DNA from: Acanthamoeba castellanii str. Neff
Taxonomy: Eukaryota > Discosea > Longamoebia > Acanthamoebidae
Length of the DNA stretch: 61,951 bases
Direction of reading: 5' to 3'
Assembly: GCF_000313135.1 (NCBI RefSeq)
Contig: NW_004457297.1
Location: 11,436 to 73,386, forward strand
Part shown: positions 19,901-33,200 of the stretch, one piece after another
Numbering within the stretch: the first letter of the stretch is position 1
Layout of the letters: the number at the start of each line of letters is the position of its first letter
Made by a program: the position numbers and the translations under genes
The notes under the pieces: generated by a model
Databases searched by the model: none
Told to the model about the DNA's origin: nothing
What the model saw: only the letters and a program-made list of their open reading frames with translations

Positions 19901-22900
19901 CTTGACCGCTTGCTTGAACTTGGTGTCGAGGTTGCCCATGTCCTTCAACGCCTTTTCCTTCTCCTTCCTGAAAAGGACCACACAAGATCACATTAGCGCT
20001 CATTGTGGCGTGGCATTATGTGCGCCGTGGGGTAGTGCGCAATGACGCCAAAAGGGAGTCACTGACTGCTAAATGCCGCACGTACCGAAGGCCGTCGTTC
20101 TCCTGCTGGAGCTGATTCTTCTTGACCGTAGTGCTCTTGAGATCTTCCTTGATCTTGGCCTCCTGGAACGCGGCCGGAGCAATCGAGAAGCGCCGGCTAT
20201 TGGCGGAAGCGCCAGAGAAGCTTGAGTCGTTGAAGCCCTTTTGGTTGCGCAAGATCTCGCCTTCAGCCTAATAATATGTTGGTGAGAGGTAACTTCAGTT
20301 TAACTTTCACAACTCGGAGGAACTGATGACTGATGGATTGAGTGAAACCGTACGCGAGCGATTTGCAAATTCCTCTGGGCATTTTCCTTCTCGGTGAGCG
20401 CCTCCTTGAGCATTGCTTTGAGATGGTCGTTGTCCTCCTTAGCGTGAGTCAGGTCGCCCTGCAGCCTCTCAAGGTCCTGGTGGCGGCGAGAGGCTTACGT
20501 GTGAGCCCAGTCAAAAGAGGGGACGAGCGGCACAATACCGCCCCACAATACCTGCTCAATGATCGCCAGTGAGCTCCTCTGAGCGGCAGCCTGCGCGGCC
20601 TCTTCCTGGTGCTCTCTCTCCTGCTCCTCCCGCTCCTTCTCGAGAGTGCTCAGCTTGATCTCGAGCTGATCTATCTTCTTGTTGTAGGAGGTGTGCAGCT
20701 TGGTTTGCGAGACCGAGTGCTCTTCCCTAAGCTGTAAGACACACGCGACGCGCATAACGACGGTGATGAGTTGAAATGACGAAGCGGTCAACGAAGGGGT
20801 TTAGAGCGGGTGCCGTACCACAGTGAGGGTATCCTGAAGTCGCTGCTTCTCCTGCTGAAGCTGGGCATTTTCCTCTTCGAGTTCCGTGAGCCTCGTCTGG
20901 GCGAGGTTGTTCTGCTCGCCGAGGGAAGCGGCCTCCTCCCGGTAGCGCAGCCCTTGCTCTTGATGCTCCTGCGCGGCCTTTTGGCTCGCTTCGTATTGCG
21001 CGGTCAGCTCCTGCAGCTGCTGGGCCTGTTCCTGGACCTGCTTCTGCAGGGTCGCGTTCTCCGTGCCCAGCGTCTGTTCCAGGTGGAGGGCTTGCTCCTG
21101 AAACTGGCGAGACGTCGACTCGCTGATCTCGTACTGGGACGACAACTCCTCGATTTGCTTCCCCATGTTCACGACATCTTCGGTCAAGAGTTCGTTCATG
21201 TCCCCCTGTTTGTTGGCCCAGCAAACATCATTAGTCCAAACTGCCTTTTTCAAGTCAGAATACGTTTGCTAGGGGTGCGCAATGGTAAGGCACCTGTTCT
21301 TCCAGCTTCTGCCTGGTGTCGTCAAGCTCGAGTTGAAGCTGGTGAATGAAGGCCGCGGCCTGGGCCATTGCGTCCACCTCAGGAGCCGATTTATCTCCTA
21401 CTTGGCCTGCGGTGGTACGAGCGCGTCAGGGAATAGCTAGCGTGGCGGAGCGGCGGGTGAACGTACTAAGGGCATTGGCTATCTGCTGTCTGGCCTTTTC
21501 CTTTTCGTCCTGCAGTTCGCTCTCGAGCCGCAGATTGGCGTCCTGAAGCTGTGCGGTGTGCCAGCGAAGGAGACAGAGCGAACGGAAAACGGGCATTAGC
21601 ACAACGACACCAAGGCCAAGCAATCTAAAGAGGTGTGACTCACCTGCTGTAGTTGCTGCCTGGCCACCTGTAGCTCCTCCTTGAGTTTCTTGGCTTCTTG
21701 GTTGTCGACAGAAGCAGGAGGCGCGCTTGCGACCGGAGCTGCCGGCGGCTGTTGCACGCGAGCCCTTGCGACGGGGAACGGGACAGCAAACTCGGCGCGA
21801 GCACGAGGAATGAAGTCGATGACGGGTGTTCCCTCGAGGTCTTCTTCCTCGCCCGCTCCAGCTGACGAGGGAATCGCGATAAACGGATTGTATGCTGTTC
21901 ACAGCCGTGATGGGGGTTAAGAGCAGGCGTCAGTCGGGGGCGATTGATTGATGCGAAGAACGAATTGGTAGAGGGCGCGTACCATCACCCATTACCCGGT
22001 TGGGAGCCCACGTTTCTCGCCGGTTCGATTTGGCCTTCAGCTTGGCTGCCTGGATAGGAGGCGCCACGGTAGAGGAGGTGATGATCATGTTCGTCATACG
22101 TGCTAACTTCTCTCTCTGCTTCTCTTTCTCAATCTCCGCATCACGGAGCATCTGCATCATGATTTCCTTGTCCTCTTCTGCCTTGAGCTTTTGACTCTCC
22201 AGTTCTTGCCAGTTCTTGCCCTATTGTAGTCGAGTTCACCACGTACGATACACGCGGTACAAATATGCAAGCATGTCAGCAATACTCACCGCACCCCATT
22301 CGATGATCGCACTGAAGTTCTCATTTCATCACACATGAGAAACAACGAACCTTGGATTCAACGTTCTTCAGCTCCTTCTTGAGCTTTGATATCTGCTGGC
22401 GGTATCGCTTAAGCATGGATGCCTGGTCCATGACCTGCCATCACGACACCATCAGTGTGTTTGTCATCCTCTTGTTTAAACGGTGCCACACAACCACGCC
22501 AAGAACGTTTTTGTTTGTGTCCTCGCGTACCTCGTTCACGATGGGCTTGTTTTTGATTTGCTTGGCGCGGTTGGCAAACTTGAGTGTGCTGATCGATTCA
22601 TCGCGAAAGGCGGGTGCGATGGTACAGATAACTGCTGTCCGCGAGTTGCCTCCGAGGGCGGGCTCCAAGATTCTGGTGAGCTTACTGTTGCGGTATGGCA
22701 CATGACCCCTGCGCGAGAAGTCAAGAAGAAGATGAAGGAAGGAACCGGTCAGCTCCTGTGGGCGATAGGCTCGTCGGAGGATTTTTCTTCAAATACAAGG
22801 CACCAGGGTGTACCGTTCTCCCTCGGCGAGCTTGGAGATGACGGTGCCAAGGTTGGATAGACTTTGGTTGATCTTACAGCCTTCAACCATGCGAACGCCA

Positions 22901-24277
22901 GTCGCAAGCGTGTGCGACAAACGCTCTGAGCCTGCCAGATCAACCAAGTTCTGAAAAAACGGATGTGAAACGCACGCAAAGGTTGTCAGCTGACCCAGAA
23001 GCATCAACCCGGAAGCGGACTAAATGGGCTGTGGAGCGAAGCACGTACCAACATGGAGACCTTTACGGCGCCGTCGAGGGATTTCTTTGTGCCTTGACCG
23101 TCCTTAGACTTCTCTCGACTTTCAATCACCTAGATGATCGTTTCAGTGGGCTCACCTGTTGTAAGCCTCCTCTTCGAATTGGTGGCAGCAAACGTTTCGG
23201 TTGAAGCGCGCGCGTACGAATTCGTACCATTTTGAAGATGGTGTGCGAGCGACTGCTGTGGCTGTTGGCGCCGGTTGCTCCAACGTGGCGATGCTCCTCG
23301 CCAGAAGCCATCAGCTGAAGCGCTTGCTGGGGAGTCACCACGATCTCTTCTTTGGCATCCTTGACAAACACTCCACGCTGCCCGCATGCAACACCACGCG
23401 TTAATGGGATGGCGCCATCAGCAGTGACGCGCACTATGTGACGCACGCCCACCGTTTACACACAGCAGATCCAAGCACGAAGGGGAGGAGCCTGGTTACC
23501 TCGATGTCCTCTCGAATCTCGAGCTTGGTGCTGCTCGGGCAGAGAAGGTCACGAATCTCTTCGTTGTAGATTTCGAGGTAGGATACACGCAGCAAAAATT
23601 CTCGTTCCGGTGTCTGCGTGTGAGAAGACGCAGCACACAGGAGTTGAGTTGCCCACATCTTATATCTTAATTATTTGCTGAAGAGAGGCTGCAATCATAC
23701 CTGCTGGATGAAACTGAAAATCTCGGAGATGGCCAGTGGAATAATGCCAGGCGAGTCGATTCCGCCCTTCATGGTGTGCGTCTTTCCGGAAGACGTTTGC
23801 CCGTAGGCAAAGATGGTGCCATTTACGCCTTGAAGGGCAGAGTCGATGATGTATTTGGCCAACGAGTTGTAGATGTCGATCGTCTGCGAATTGTTGCCGA
23901 AAACGTAGTCTGCATTTTGTGGGCACCACACACACAAAAAGAAGATCATAAGCCCGGGAGGAAAAGGGAGTAGCTTGGTTGCTCTGCTGACACGCACCGA
24001 AGGTGTAGGAATTGGTCGGCTGACCATCCCTCACCAGCGTTATGCTGCTGTCATCATATCGCCACACCGATGCTGGATCTTCCACTTCCCGTTCCTGTTT
24101 GCAAAATGGGCCACCTCTCTCAGTTTTCCTCTTCGGCAGCAAAATGATACTTAATCACCTTCTAATCAATCAATTGGCAACAATTGGCACAACATTTTGT
24201 CGAGCAGTTGGAAAAGGTGGGACGCGTACATTGATTGGCCGAACGCGAATGCCGACGCGAATGTTATCCATACTCAT
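16996..24277 (-). CDS. Kinesin-7 (CENP-E-like) motor with long coiled-coil tail
   Basis: A large multi-exon minus-strand gene. It starts [16 protein letters not shown] at 24277, the usual N-terminal motor opening. Motor motifs run in order: P-loop [11 protein letters not shown] (about 23780), [15 protein letters not shown], switch I NSHSSRSH (about 23260), switch [26 protein letters not shown], and [20 protein letters not shown]. The order and the N-terminal motor fit kinesin-7/CENP-E, a plus-end motor in chromosome congression. Then come a neck coil ([16 protein letters not shown]), a proline-rich spacer near 21700-21880, and about 4 kb of exons that are almost pure coiled coil. The C-terminus has [10 protein letters not shown], a basic segment (PKSILKRR) and ends [10 protein letters not shown], containing a KEN-box-like motif. 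I estimate roughly 1,700 residues. Motor identity is firm; the subfamily is likely. Confidence 0.9.
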
Positions 24278-24553
24278 TTTGTCTTCGAGAGAAGGGGATA
24301 GGCTTCCAAAGCGCAATCACTGTTCCTCCTCCTCCTCCTTCCGCACGCGAGATGACAAGCAAAGATGGTTTCGGCACACAAACGCCACCCCAGAGCGTTG
24401 CTCTTGTTTTCGCGCGCTTTTTGCTTTGGCGCCACCGGACACACCTCTGAGAGCAAAAATGAAAACGACGTTTCTCTTGTTTTCTCCTGGGGCCGGTGGC
24501 CAAAGCAAAAACTCTTTTATTCTTCTATTTTATTATTTTGTGATTGTTGATCG
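24278..24553. promoter_or_regulatory. Divergent promoter region (kinesin / MED10)
   Basis: 276 bases between two opposed start codons. It has a short poly-pyrimidine run (CCTCCTCCTCCTCC, about 24326) and a T-rich stretch next to the MED10 start; no TATA box is obvious. Confidence 0.45.
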
Positions 24554-25363
24554 ATGGAACCAACACAACAGCATGCCCAGGTCCCTGCGCCCCTAACAAC
24601 CTCCGCCTCTACGTCGAATGGTGGCGCAGACCAGATTGCTGCAGCACAAAATCACCACCCTCCCAATGGAACGGCGGACGGCGGGGTGGGGCGGGTGGAA
24701 AACCTTCTCGAGGGTGCAGTGGAAACTCTGCGGCAGTTATCCATCATCGTGGAGGACTACCACGAGCACCAACCTCCGACCTTTCTCTTCGACAAGATGT
24801 GCGTCACTTACCACACGTGTTTTGCCCTTCCTTTGTGCTCTTTTTCCCCTTCTGCTGTAACCCGACCGGTGGGGTCTGGTGGTCATGTGCCGACGTCGCC
24901 ACCACAGTAATGGATTCGTGGAGGAGCTTGCGCAGCTGGACCGAGCCCGACACGAGCACGCTAACGTCGACCTGCCGATGCAGATATTCCAGTTAACCTC
25001 CCTCCTCTCTTTCCTCTCCGCCCACCTTCTATCTCACCTTAAGGCCCTGGTGTTCAGATTCATCGACGAAGGCAAGAATCCGGATTTGTACGTACAAGAG
25101 TCGCTCTTGGAGCGGTGTCTGGAACGAAATGAGCGAACGCGAGGCAAGTTGCACCTGCTGCAGGTCTGCCCCCACGCCCTCTCTCCTCGTTGTTGCGCGC
25201 ACGCGCTGAGCTTTCGCTCTCTTCGGGGTCTTGATCACTTACCTCCATGACGCGACGTACATGTATCTCGTACTAGCGACTGAAAGACGAGCTTGCCCTG
25301 GGAGCCGCTCAGCTGCCGGGAGACGATATGGAGGCCGATCCCACAACCGAACACGCTACGTGA
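24554..25363 (+). CDS. MED10: Mediator complex subunit 10 (Med10/Nut2)
   Basis: Four exons (about 24554-24796, 24909-24981, 25058-25162, 25276-25363) join with intact codons, for example K-I-N-G at the first junction and I-F-Q-F-I at the second. After a 45-residue low-complexity leader the protein reads NLLEGAVETLRQLSIIVEDY, GFVEELAQLDRARHEHANVDL and FIDEGKNPDLYVQESLLERC. The 'x-IDxGxNPDLY' block is the hallmark of Med10, a small middle-module subunit of Mediator that links activators to RNA polymerase II. It ends MEADPTTEHAT at a TGA. Size (about 165 residues) fits the family. Confidence 0.9.
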
Positions 25364-25571
25364 GGCGGTGTTTGCTTTTTTGAATAATTGTTTTGCTTCA
25401 AAAAGCTTGCAATGTCTGGTATTTGAAGCACATTTACGTAAAATGCTTGTTCGGGCCTTTCGGCGATTGGATGTTTTTAAGCGGACTTCTTGCACGAGCA
25501 GCCGCTTCAACTCACAGCCAAGGTACGGGTCACTCATCTTTGCCCATACACACGCCTTCACACAGCTCACT

Positions 25572-28255
25572 ATGCGTCTGTTTCTTGGCGCGGTTTTGAT
25601 AGGCGTAGTTCTGCTTGCCTGCACTGTCGGAGAGTGCACAGGGTCATCGCTCGAGGAGTTCTACCGCGTGCGCGCCAAGAATCAGCTGCGCGAGGTCGCC
25701 CGCCATCCGCGTGCCGCAAGCGCCGCTCCCCCGTCATGCCCTCACCATCCACCGCCCATTCCCCAAGCCTTCATAAGCTCACACGTACGTCACTTCCTGT
25801 TGTACCGATGACGTCATGAACCAACTACATCACCTGACTCATAAACTCCCGTGTCGTACGGCGCGTCACAGTTCCTACCGGAGCGTCTACGCGAGGCCAC
25901 AAAGATGATGGATGCCTCCATTCAAGAGTACATGCGTGCCGAGTCGATCACGGTGGCTTCAGTGGGCCTCGTCTATGACCAAGAGCTCGTCTGGGAGAAG
26001 GGCTATGGTCTCACTGACCCCTCCAGCCCGTCGTCGTACGTCCACTCGCGCCTTAAAACCGAAAAGGGGGCGGTTACTCACACAACTCACCTTACGTGGA
26101 CAGGCACGTGAACTCAGACACAATCCTGCGCATTGGTTCCATCACCAAACTGATTACGACCATCATGCTCTTCCAACTCCGGGATCGGGGCATGCTCTCA
26201 CTTGACGACCCCGTCAGCGTACGCACCGTCCCTTCGCTTGTTCTCCTGCTCTCACCTCACTCGTGGCCTGTTTTTGAATTCAGAAACACGTGCCCGAGTT
26301 GGTCTGGCCAACGCCTTTTGGCAACAACCCGGGCATCACGTGGCGCACTCTTGCCGGGCAAGTCAGGTACCGCCTATACCAAGCGCCAATGCCTTTTCTG
26401 TCCAGTTGATGATGATGCTGATGCTGATGCTGGAGTACATTTCATGGTGGAGCAGCGGCTTGACTGGCGTGACGCCGTGCAACTTCTTCACCATTTGGGA
26501 GCCCATTCTGGGCGACGCCTGCGATATCAAGAACGCCGAGGCTTGGAAGCGGGTCACGGCCGAGCCGGTAGCTTGCCATTCCCCTAAACCCTAAACTTCA
26601 AAGGAGCACAACCTCCTTCACTCATCGCTTGCACCCACACAGCCGACAGTGCCAATGTGGCAGGACCCACACTACGCTGATGGCGCCTATGCTATCATTG
26701 GTCGTGCGCTCGAATCGGTTGTCGGTATGACGTGGGAGGACTATCTCACCCAACACATTTTCAAGCCTCTGGGTACGGTCATCCTTCCCCTGCTGAGGGG
26801 CATTCCTCACACGTGGAAGAAACCCAGGGATGGACAGCACATTTGTTGCCTATGATGGGTGGTCAGACATGGCGAAGAGGGTAGCGCCAGGCATGATCGG
26901 CAACACTAGCCTTCCGTATCTGCTCTCACAAATGGACCTGAGATGGGCTCGCCCAACCGGAAACGTATACGATCACACACACGACACTCACGACACTCAC
27001 ACGAACTTGATTACGTGAAGCTGCGATGTTGTGCATAACCATGCGTGGAGGTGGGTTGCCGCATGCAGGTGTACTCAACGGTGAAGGATCTGGCCAAGCT
27101 GGCCTCTGTCTTCCTCGTGGGGCAGGACGAGCGCAAGAACGCGCTGGGGCTCTACTCGAGCACTCTGCGCGAGATGATGACCCCATCCTTTGTGAACGAT
27201 GATCAGGTTGACATCGCCCGCTCCCCCTACGCCCCTCTTGCCGTCCGCTAGCACTCACACTTTCCACAGTCCTCGGGCTACGCCTACCCATTCGAGGTCC
27301 ACCACAGCAGTTACCTCGGACCAGATCTTCCAGCCTACTGGATTCGCCTCAAGGGCGGCGTCGTGCCAGGCTACTTCAGCACCATCGCGCTGGTGCCAGA
27401 GATCAAGACAGGTACGTGCTTGACTTGTTTTCATGCGACGCATTTGGAACTTTTCTTTTCTATATGTCCCTGACGCTGTGGCTCGCCTCAAGCTATGATC
27501 CTTCAGAGCACCGGTTCCCCCTTGTCCACGGCAGTGCTGGCGGTGCTGCTTCCAGCCATGGAGCAGACCCTGTGGGAGCTTCAGCCACTCCCAAACAACC
27601 CGGGCAATCTCACGGCTTTTTCCGGGACCTACCTGGCTTCCCTCTATGGCGGGTACACACCGCTCCCACCTCACCTCTCCCGTCACACATGTACGCTCAC
27701 AGGTCGGGCAACAACAGATTGATGCAGGGCAACGTCACCGTGCAGGCTGACCTGGACAAAAACACACTGAACATGAACTTTGCCATCACTGGTACATCAC
27801 TGCCTCCTGTGCCTAGCGTGGACATGGAGTTTCTGTTGGCTAAGCTCCTGCTGGTGCTGGCAGGCCTGGGGAGTGTGCAGCCCATGGGCCACTCCACGGC
27901 TGTCTGGGAGGAGAGCAACTCGTTCCGCATTTTGGGTCCCTCATCCGGCGGGTGTCTGGACGTTGAAGCAGGGCGCACCAACGCCCTGGTGCACTTCAAG
28001 GTGAGTGAGCCTTCCACGTGGAATGGCTTCTCCCGTGTACTCTCTGTCGCGGTGCCTGTTGATCCCTTCTATGGCTGGGACTTTGTAAACAGTAAGAATT
28101 CTATTCAAATGGTCTCTTCAACTTGGTGTATGACGGGGAAGAAGGTGAAGAAGACAATCATGTTGTTAACTGTGACTGGCCACACAACACATGTTCCTAC
28201 ACTGGCTGACAAGGTGCAGCTTACTCGGGCAGGTGGTATTGCGGGTCTAAATTGA
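25572..28255 (+). CDS. Serine beta-lactamase-like (class C / LACTB-type) protein
   Basis: Multi-exon gene. The start MRLFLGAVLIGVVLLACTVG is a signal peptide. The next exons give SVGLVYDQELVWEKGYGL, then ILRIGSITKLITTIMLFQL, which holds the SxxK motif (SITK). YADGAYAIIGRALESVVG sits at the Y-x-N position but has Asp in place of Asn. Then come VYSTVKDLAKLASVFLVG and LKGGVVPGYFSTIALVPE at the third (KTG/HxG) position. The family covers beta-lactamases, D-Ala-D-Ala peptidases, esterases and eukaryotic LACTB. The C-terminal part (27416-28255) is a lipocalin-like tail with FYGWDF near its end. The last open frame overlaps the convergent gene by 35 bases, so the true stop may be earlier. Substrate unknown. 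Confidence 0.82.
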
Positions 28256-29934
28256 ACTCCGAGAGCAAGTCGTCGAAAGTCATGAACTCACTTCCTATGT
28301 TGATGCTCCTCTTCTCCGAAGGCTGCGCTGTAGACTGGTCGCCGTTGTTGCGCTGATGGTAGTAGTTACGGGAGGACGCAGATGGCGGCTCCTCCGCGAT
28401 GGTGCGGGTCCGTGGCTGCGCCACTTCAGCCCATTCTGCTTCCTGTTCCAACCGCACATCTGTTCACAAATGCAATGGACAAAGATGCAGACGACCATGA
28501 GTCTTTCCTTGACAGGAAAACGACGGAGGTGTGGCCACGATCACGAGTACCTTGAAGAGATCGAGTCCGATCCTCTGCGAGGATGCGATCTATGCGCAAC
28601 ACCCCGTAGGTGCGCTGCTGGACGGTGAAGATTTGGTACCGGGCCGCCAACTGGAGCATGAAGCCGCCACTGTGCTCCATGAGCCCACAAAAGTGGCCGA
28701 CACTCAAGAATCCCATCTCCGCACTGATCAGCCCAACATGCGGTGCGTCGGTTAGCACCCCAGCTAGAGGATAATCCGTGTGGTCCAGCGCACACAGATG
28801 GTATGATATGTTAGCTATATACCTCCAGGACCTGAACGCCTGCCTTATCCTGAGCTTGTTTTGCTTTGGCAGCGCCACCACGATGTCCCTGGCCAACAGC
28901 TCCCTCTGCCACACACGTGTAAACCTTTTACGGACCCATAAAGGGTTCAGGATGCATGGCACCATAAGGTGTGCCTACCATGGAAAAGCCGGACACCCTA
29001 CTGAACTGAGGGTTGATGAAGAATGGGCTCGTCTTCCAATTCAATTTGTGATCTGACACGAACACCGCTATCGGTGGCCTGTCCATGCCACGGACCAGTG
29101 GTGAGGCGAGGGAGAAGTGGGCTAGCTGCGGCAGTCGGAAGTGGTGCGCGTGTGCGTACCGCAGGTCGTGAATGGCGAGCTTGCTCGGCGCCAGGTCAAA
29201 GTGTCTGAGGAAGGGCAGGTGCGAGAGCATCTCTTCCCACAAGCAAACTGCGTCGCCCCACTCCGCCTCGCCATGTGCTCCGAGCCCCACCAAACTCGTG
29301 CTCCCATCGCTCGACGAGGGGGCGCTGGGGCTCCCCAACCGAGAGAACACTGGAGGCGTGGCGGCATGGTGCACGGCCATGCGAGCGGCAAGCTCGCTTC
29401 GCAGCCGCGCTCTGTCCTCCTCCAGCTCTTGCACGCGCCGCGCCATCTCGTGCATGTGGCGCTCCATCTGCTGCAGCCGCAGCTTGTCCTTCTTCCTCGC
29501 CTTGCGCGTCTTCTCGGCCTTGATCCGTATCTCCGCCTTGAGCGCTCGCATCTCGTCGATAATGTACGCGACCACACCGTGTGTGGCCGGACTCGGAGCA
29601 GTGGGCACACCTGCATCCGGCGCTTGTGGAACAGGCGTGGTCGTTGTCGTTGTCGTGGTCGCCGGCGAGGTAGAGCCTTGCTGGCCTTGTTGAGGTCCTT
29701 GCAGCCCTTGGTGGCTGATCACGCCGCCGGCTCCCTGCCGACCCTGACCCGCCGATGGCGGTGTTGGTTGTATGGGGGCCGGCGGTTGACCTAGAGCACA
29801 CGGTCATCACCGGACATCAGTCCGGCAGCCACCAAACCGTGGTTGGTCTCTAGGGGGGACTTACCTGTGGGGGCGGGGGTACGGCGGGGACGGCCTCGCT
29901 TGCTCGGAGGCGGGTGGAAGCAGCGGTCGGCCAT
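28221..29934 (-). CDS. Basic coiled-coil protein with AT-hook-like N-terminus (possible bZIP-like regulator)
   Basis: Multi-exon minus-strand gene starting MADRCFHPPPSKRGRPRRTP, where RGRPRR is an AT-hook core. A Q/T/P-rich spacer follows (repeated Thr near 29640), then a basic helix and heptad coil, RALKAEIRIKAEKTRKARKK through MHEMARRVQELEEDRARL. The C-terminal half is a folded region without a family I can name (LPQLAHFSLASPLVRGMD, PIAVFVSDHKLNWKTSPFF, VWQRELLARDIVVALPKQ, GLISAEMGFLSVGHFCGLM). It ends DDLLSEFNLDPQYHLPE at a TAA. A DNA-binding role is inferred from the AT-hook and basic coil; the canonical bZIP N-x7-R signature is not seen. It is divergent from VPS13. Confidence 0.7.
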
Positions 29935-30257
29935 GTTCAGCGCGACGCATCTCGTGCATGGTATCACCCTGCCCCCACATGACCGGGAAACAGGTTATCG
30001 TGTTTTGAGTGCTGGATGATTGATCGTTCCTTCAGCTGCTCGCGTGGATGTCGTACCCGTTGCAGTTGGCTCGGGAGAGGAGGCACAGCGCGCAGCTCAT
30101 CGTCTTCGAGCTTCTTTTCTGGCTTTCAACTTCGACTTCTCGTTGCAAATTTCCATTTCGGAAACGCGTTTACGCAAACCGCCTCGCGCCGTTTTAGTAC
30201 TGCTTGGCCAACTCTGGGCCGCAAGCACACACACGCTGCGGGCATCTGTAGAAGCTC
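29935..30257. promoter_or_regulatory. Divergent promoter region (AT-hook gene / VPS13)
   Basis: 323 bases between opposed start codons. No TATA box or repeated motif is evident. Confidence 0.45.
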
Positions 30258-33200
30258 ATGTTGGAGGGACTGGTGGCAGGGATTCTGTCGAGCTACCTGG
30301 GTGTCTGGGTCGAGGGGCTCCAGCGCGAGAACCTCAAGATCGGCATCAAGCAGGGCAATGTCACCATCGAAAACCTCAAGCTCCGCAAAGAGGCCCTGCG
30401 CGACCTCCATCTTCCAATCGCCATCAAAGACGGTAACTTTTGTTGTTGTTTTCATTTATTAGTTTATTATTTTTTTTATTTATTGTTGATGTATGTGAGG
30501 ATTTAACATTTAATCGCCAGGGTACTTGGCGAAGCTGCAGCTGATAATCCCGTGGTCCAACCTTAGCAGCAAGCCAGCCATCATCCGCATCGAGCAAGTC
30601 TTCCTCACTGCCGGCCCCATGCACCAGGACCACGTACTAGGCCTCTTGCATTCTCGACATCTATCTCTGTTACGGTGGCGGTGGCGGCGGCGGTGGCGGC
30701 GGTGGCGGCGGTGGCGGCGGTGGCGGCGGCGGCGTACATGGTGTAATAGAACAACGACAAGGATGGTTGTACTGATGTTGGCATTGTAGTACGATCAGCA
30801 GGAGGAGGAGCGCAAGGAGCAGGAAACCAAGCAGAAGCGCCTCGCACTGCGCGAGCTCTTCAACGTGAAGGACAAGAAAGGTCAGAGATCCTCATGAAGA
30901 CGATTTGCACACGCTTGTCGCACTCTCACACGTGGCCCGCTCGCATTCGTGTCATGCAGATGAGTCAGACACATTTACTGCTCGGCTGGTGGCCAAGGTT
31001 GTTGCTAACCTGCAGCTCTTCATCGAGAAGATACACATCCGCTACGAGGACGACACTCAAAACCCAGAGGTAACGAGTTGTGTTCTTTATTCACTCACTC
31101 ACTCACTCCCTCGCACTCGCTCACTCATGCATTTTCGCTGCTCTATATTTCTCTAGGCCCCTTTTGCCCTGGGCATTACGTTGGAGCGGCTGAGTGCCGA
31201 AACTACCGATGCGAGCTGGCGGCCAACGTTCATGAAGGAAAACCAGCCACTGGTGCACAAGGTTAGTTTCTCTTGATAATTATGCAAGCAGCTGCAACTG
31301 ACGCCATTCGCTGTTCATGTTGTTGTTGGCGCAGCTGGTCTCCCTTTCCAACTTTGCTATTTATTGGGACTCCAACACCTTCGTGTTCGACCAGCACAAG
31401 GAACAGACCATGCACAAGGCCCTTGAAGAGATGGTGCGTCAGCATCCTGTGGTGTCTTACCTTCCGCCTCACACTGACGCTCTGGTAATCGCATTTACAC
31501 ATACACCAGATTCATGACGAGAGCAAGAAGGGAGTGCCTCGGCATGCCTACTTTCTCCGCCCCATATCCGGCACGCTAAAGGTAAGACAACACAGCTTTG
31601 CAGCTGCCCCCGTTTTGCTTGGTGGAGTACTCACATTTGCTACAAACTCATTTTCCATCAACCATGTGGTGTGCAGCTGATTATGAACAAGAGCACAGCC
31701 ATCAAAGACATCCCCAAGTTCACCTTCAACTTCTTCTTTGAGAAAATCGCTCTCGAGCTGCAGGAAAACCAGTACCGCGAGATGCTGGGGTTTCTCGAGA
31801 GCTTCGGCCTCTATCAGCGGAGTCTGCGGCACCGAGCCTACCGTCCTTCCGAGCTTCCCACCAAGGACCCACGAGCCTGGTGGGCATTCGCCGGTACTCA
31901 ACCCACACGCCCAGCCTCGCTCTAGCCCTTTCCCCGGCCAGAGAATTGATGTTGACTCTCTGGTTGTCTTCTCTCTTCTTCTTTCGCCAGCAAATGCGAG
32001 TCTGGCGAGCAAGCGAGAAGAGAGACGAAAATGGAATTTTGAAGTTATGAAGGAGGCCAACAGCGACCGCAAGCGATATGTGCGCCTGTACAAGCGCCAT
32101 CTGGAGCTTGAGCAGAAGAAGCAACACGTACAACCCCCCCCCACACCCATTATGCCATGACGTCCGACCTCGTGCCAAGTCAATGGCTGACAACTCTCCA
32201 TCTTCCATGGGCGCAGCTGACTCCTACAGATGCGGCAGCGCTGGTGACGCTGGAGAAGCGACTCGACTACGACCGGATCGTCCTCTTCCGCTCGCTGGCC
32301 GAGGCCTACCTAGAGAAGGAGAAGCAGTTCAAGGAACGCGAGAAGCAGAAACGCATCGAATCCGAAAAGGCGACCGGCGCAGCCTCGTCGGACTACGGCA
32401 ACGGCATATGGAAGTGGTGGACGGGCGCCGCCGCCGACACGACGCCAACGCCCGACCTCGAGCTCACGGATGCCGTGTGGAAAGAACTCTTTGCCGCGGT
32501 CAACGACGAATACCTCACAGTGTCCAGTTCATCCGATCAGGTGAATATACTCCCCTACCGGTGTTGTGAGTGGCCAATGCTGATGCTGACGGTGATGGGC
32601 CAAACACCGTAGGTTGATCGGGTAGACGTCTCCTTGCACATCGCAGAGGGCTCGTTCCAGCTGAAGAATGCTGCTCCTGCCGAGCCCACGGCAGAGAATC
32701 TGGCCATCATCCTCTTCGTGTTCAACGGACTCTTCGTCAACCTCAACACCACCACCCACTATTCCCCCATTAAGGTTCGTGCTGTTGCTGCGCGCATTGT
32801 CCGTATTGTCATACGTCACCCAATGATCTGCGCCTAAGATGCTTATCTCTTGCATCTCTGTATCTTCATCTGCGCAGATCGATGGCCGGCTCAACACGAT
32901 GCAGGCCTTCGACTTCAACACGCCCAATACCAAATACTCTTTGCTTCTCACGCCCGCGCCGGCTTCAGAACCGGACGCGCAGGAGGCGTCGGGCGAGGTC
33001 GACCCGTGCTTCTTCCGATTCTCGTTTGCAAGCTTCCTGCCCAAGGAAGCCGAAGTGGATTACAAGCTGCGGGTGGACATGCAGCCGCTGAAAGTCATCT
33101 TCAACGAAAACATCGTTGCGCGGATATGTACGACCCATTCTGCTGCCATAACGCATTGTCGTCGCCACGACCATGCGTCAGTGCTGACAAAGGTCTACGT

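Noticed and set aside
30661..30789. Coding reading of the GGC/GGT run (Arg/Trp repeat)
   Set aside because: Donor and acceptor signals place it in an intron, and the flanking VPS13 exons join cleanly without it.
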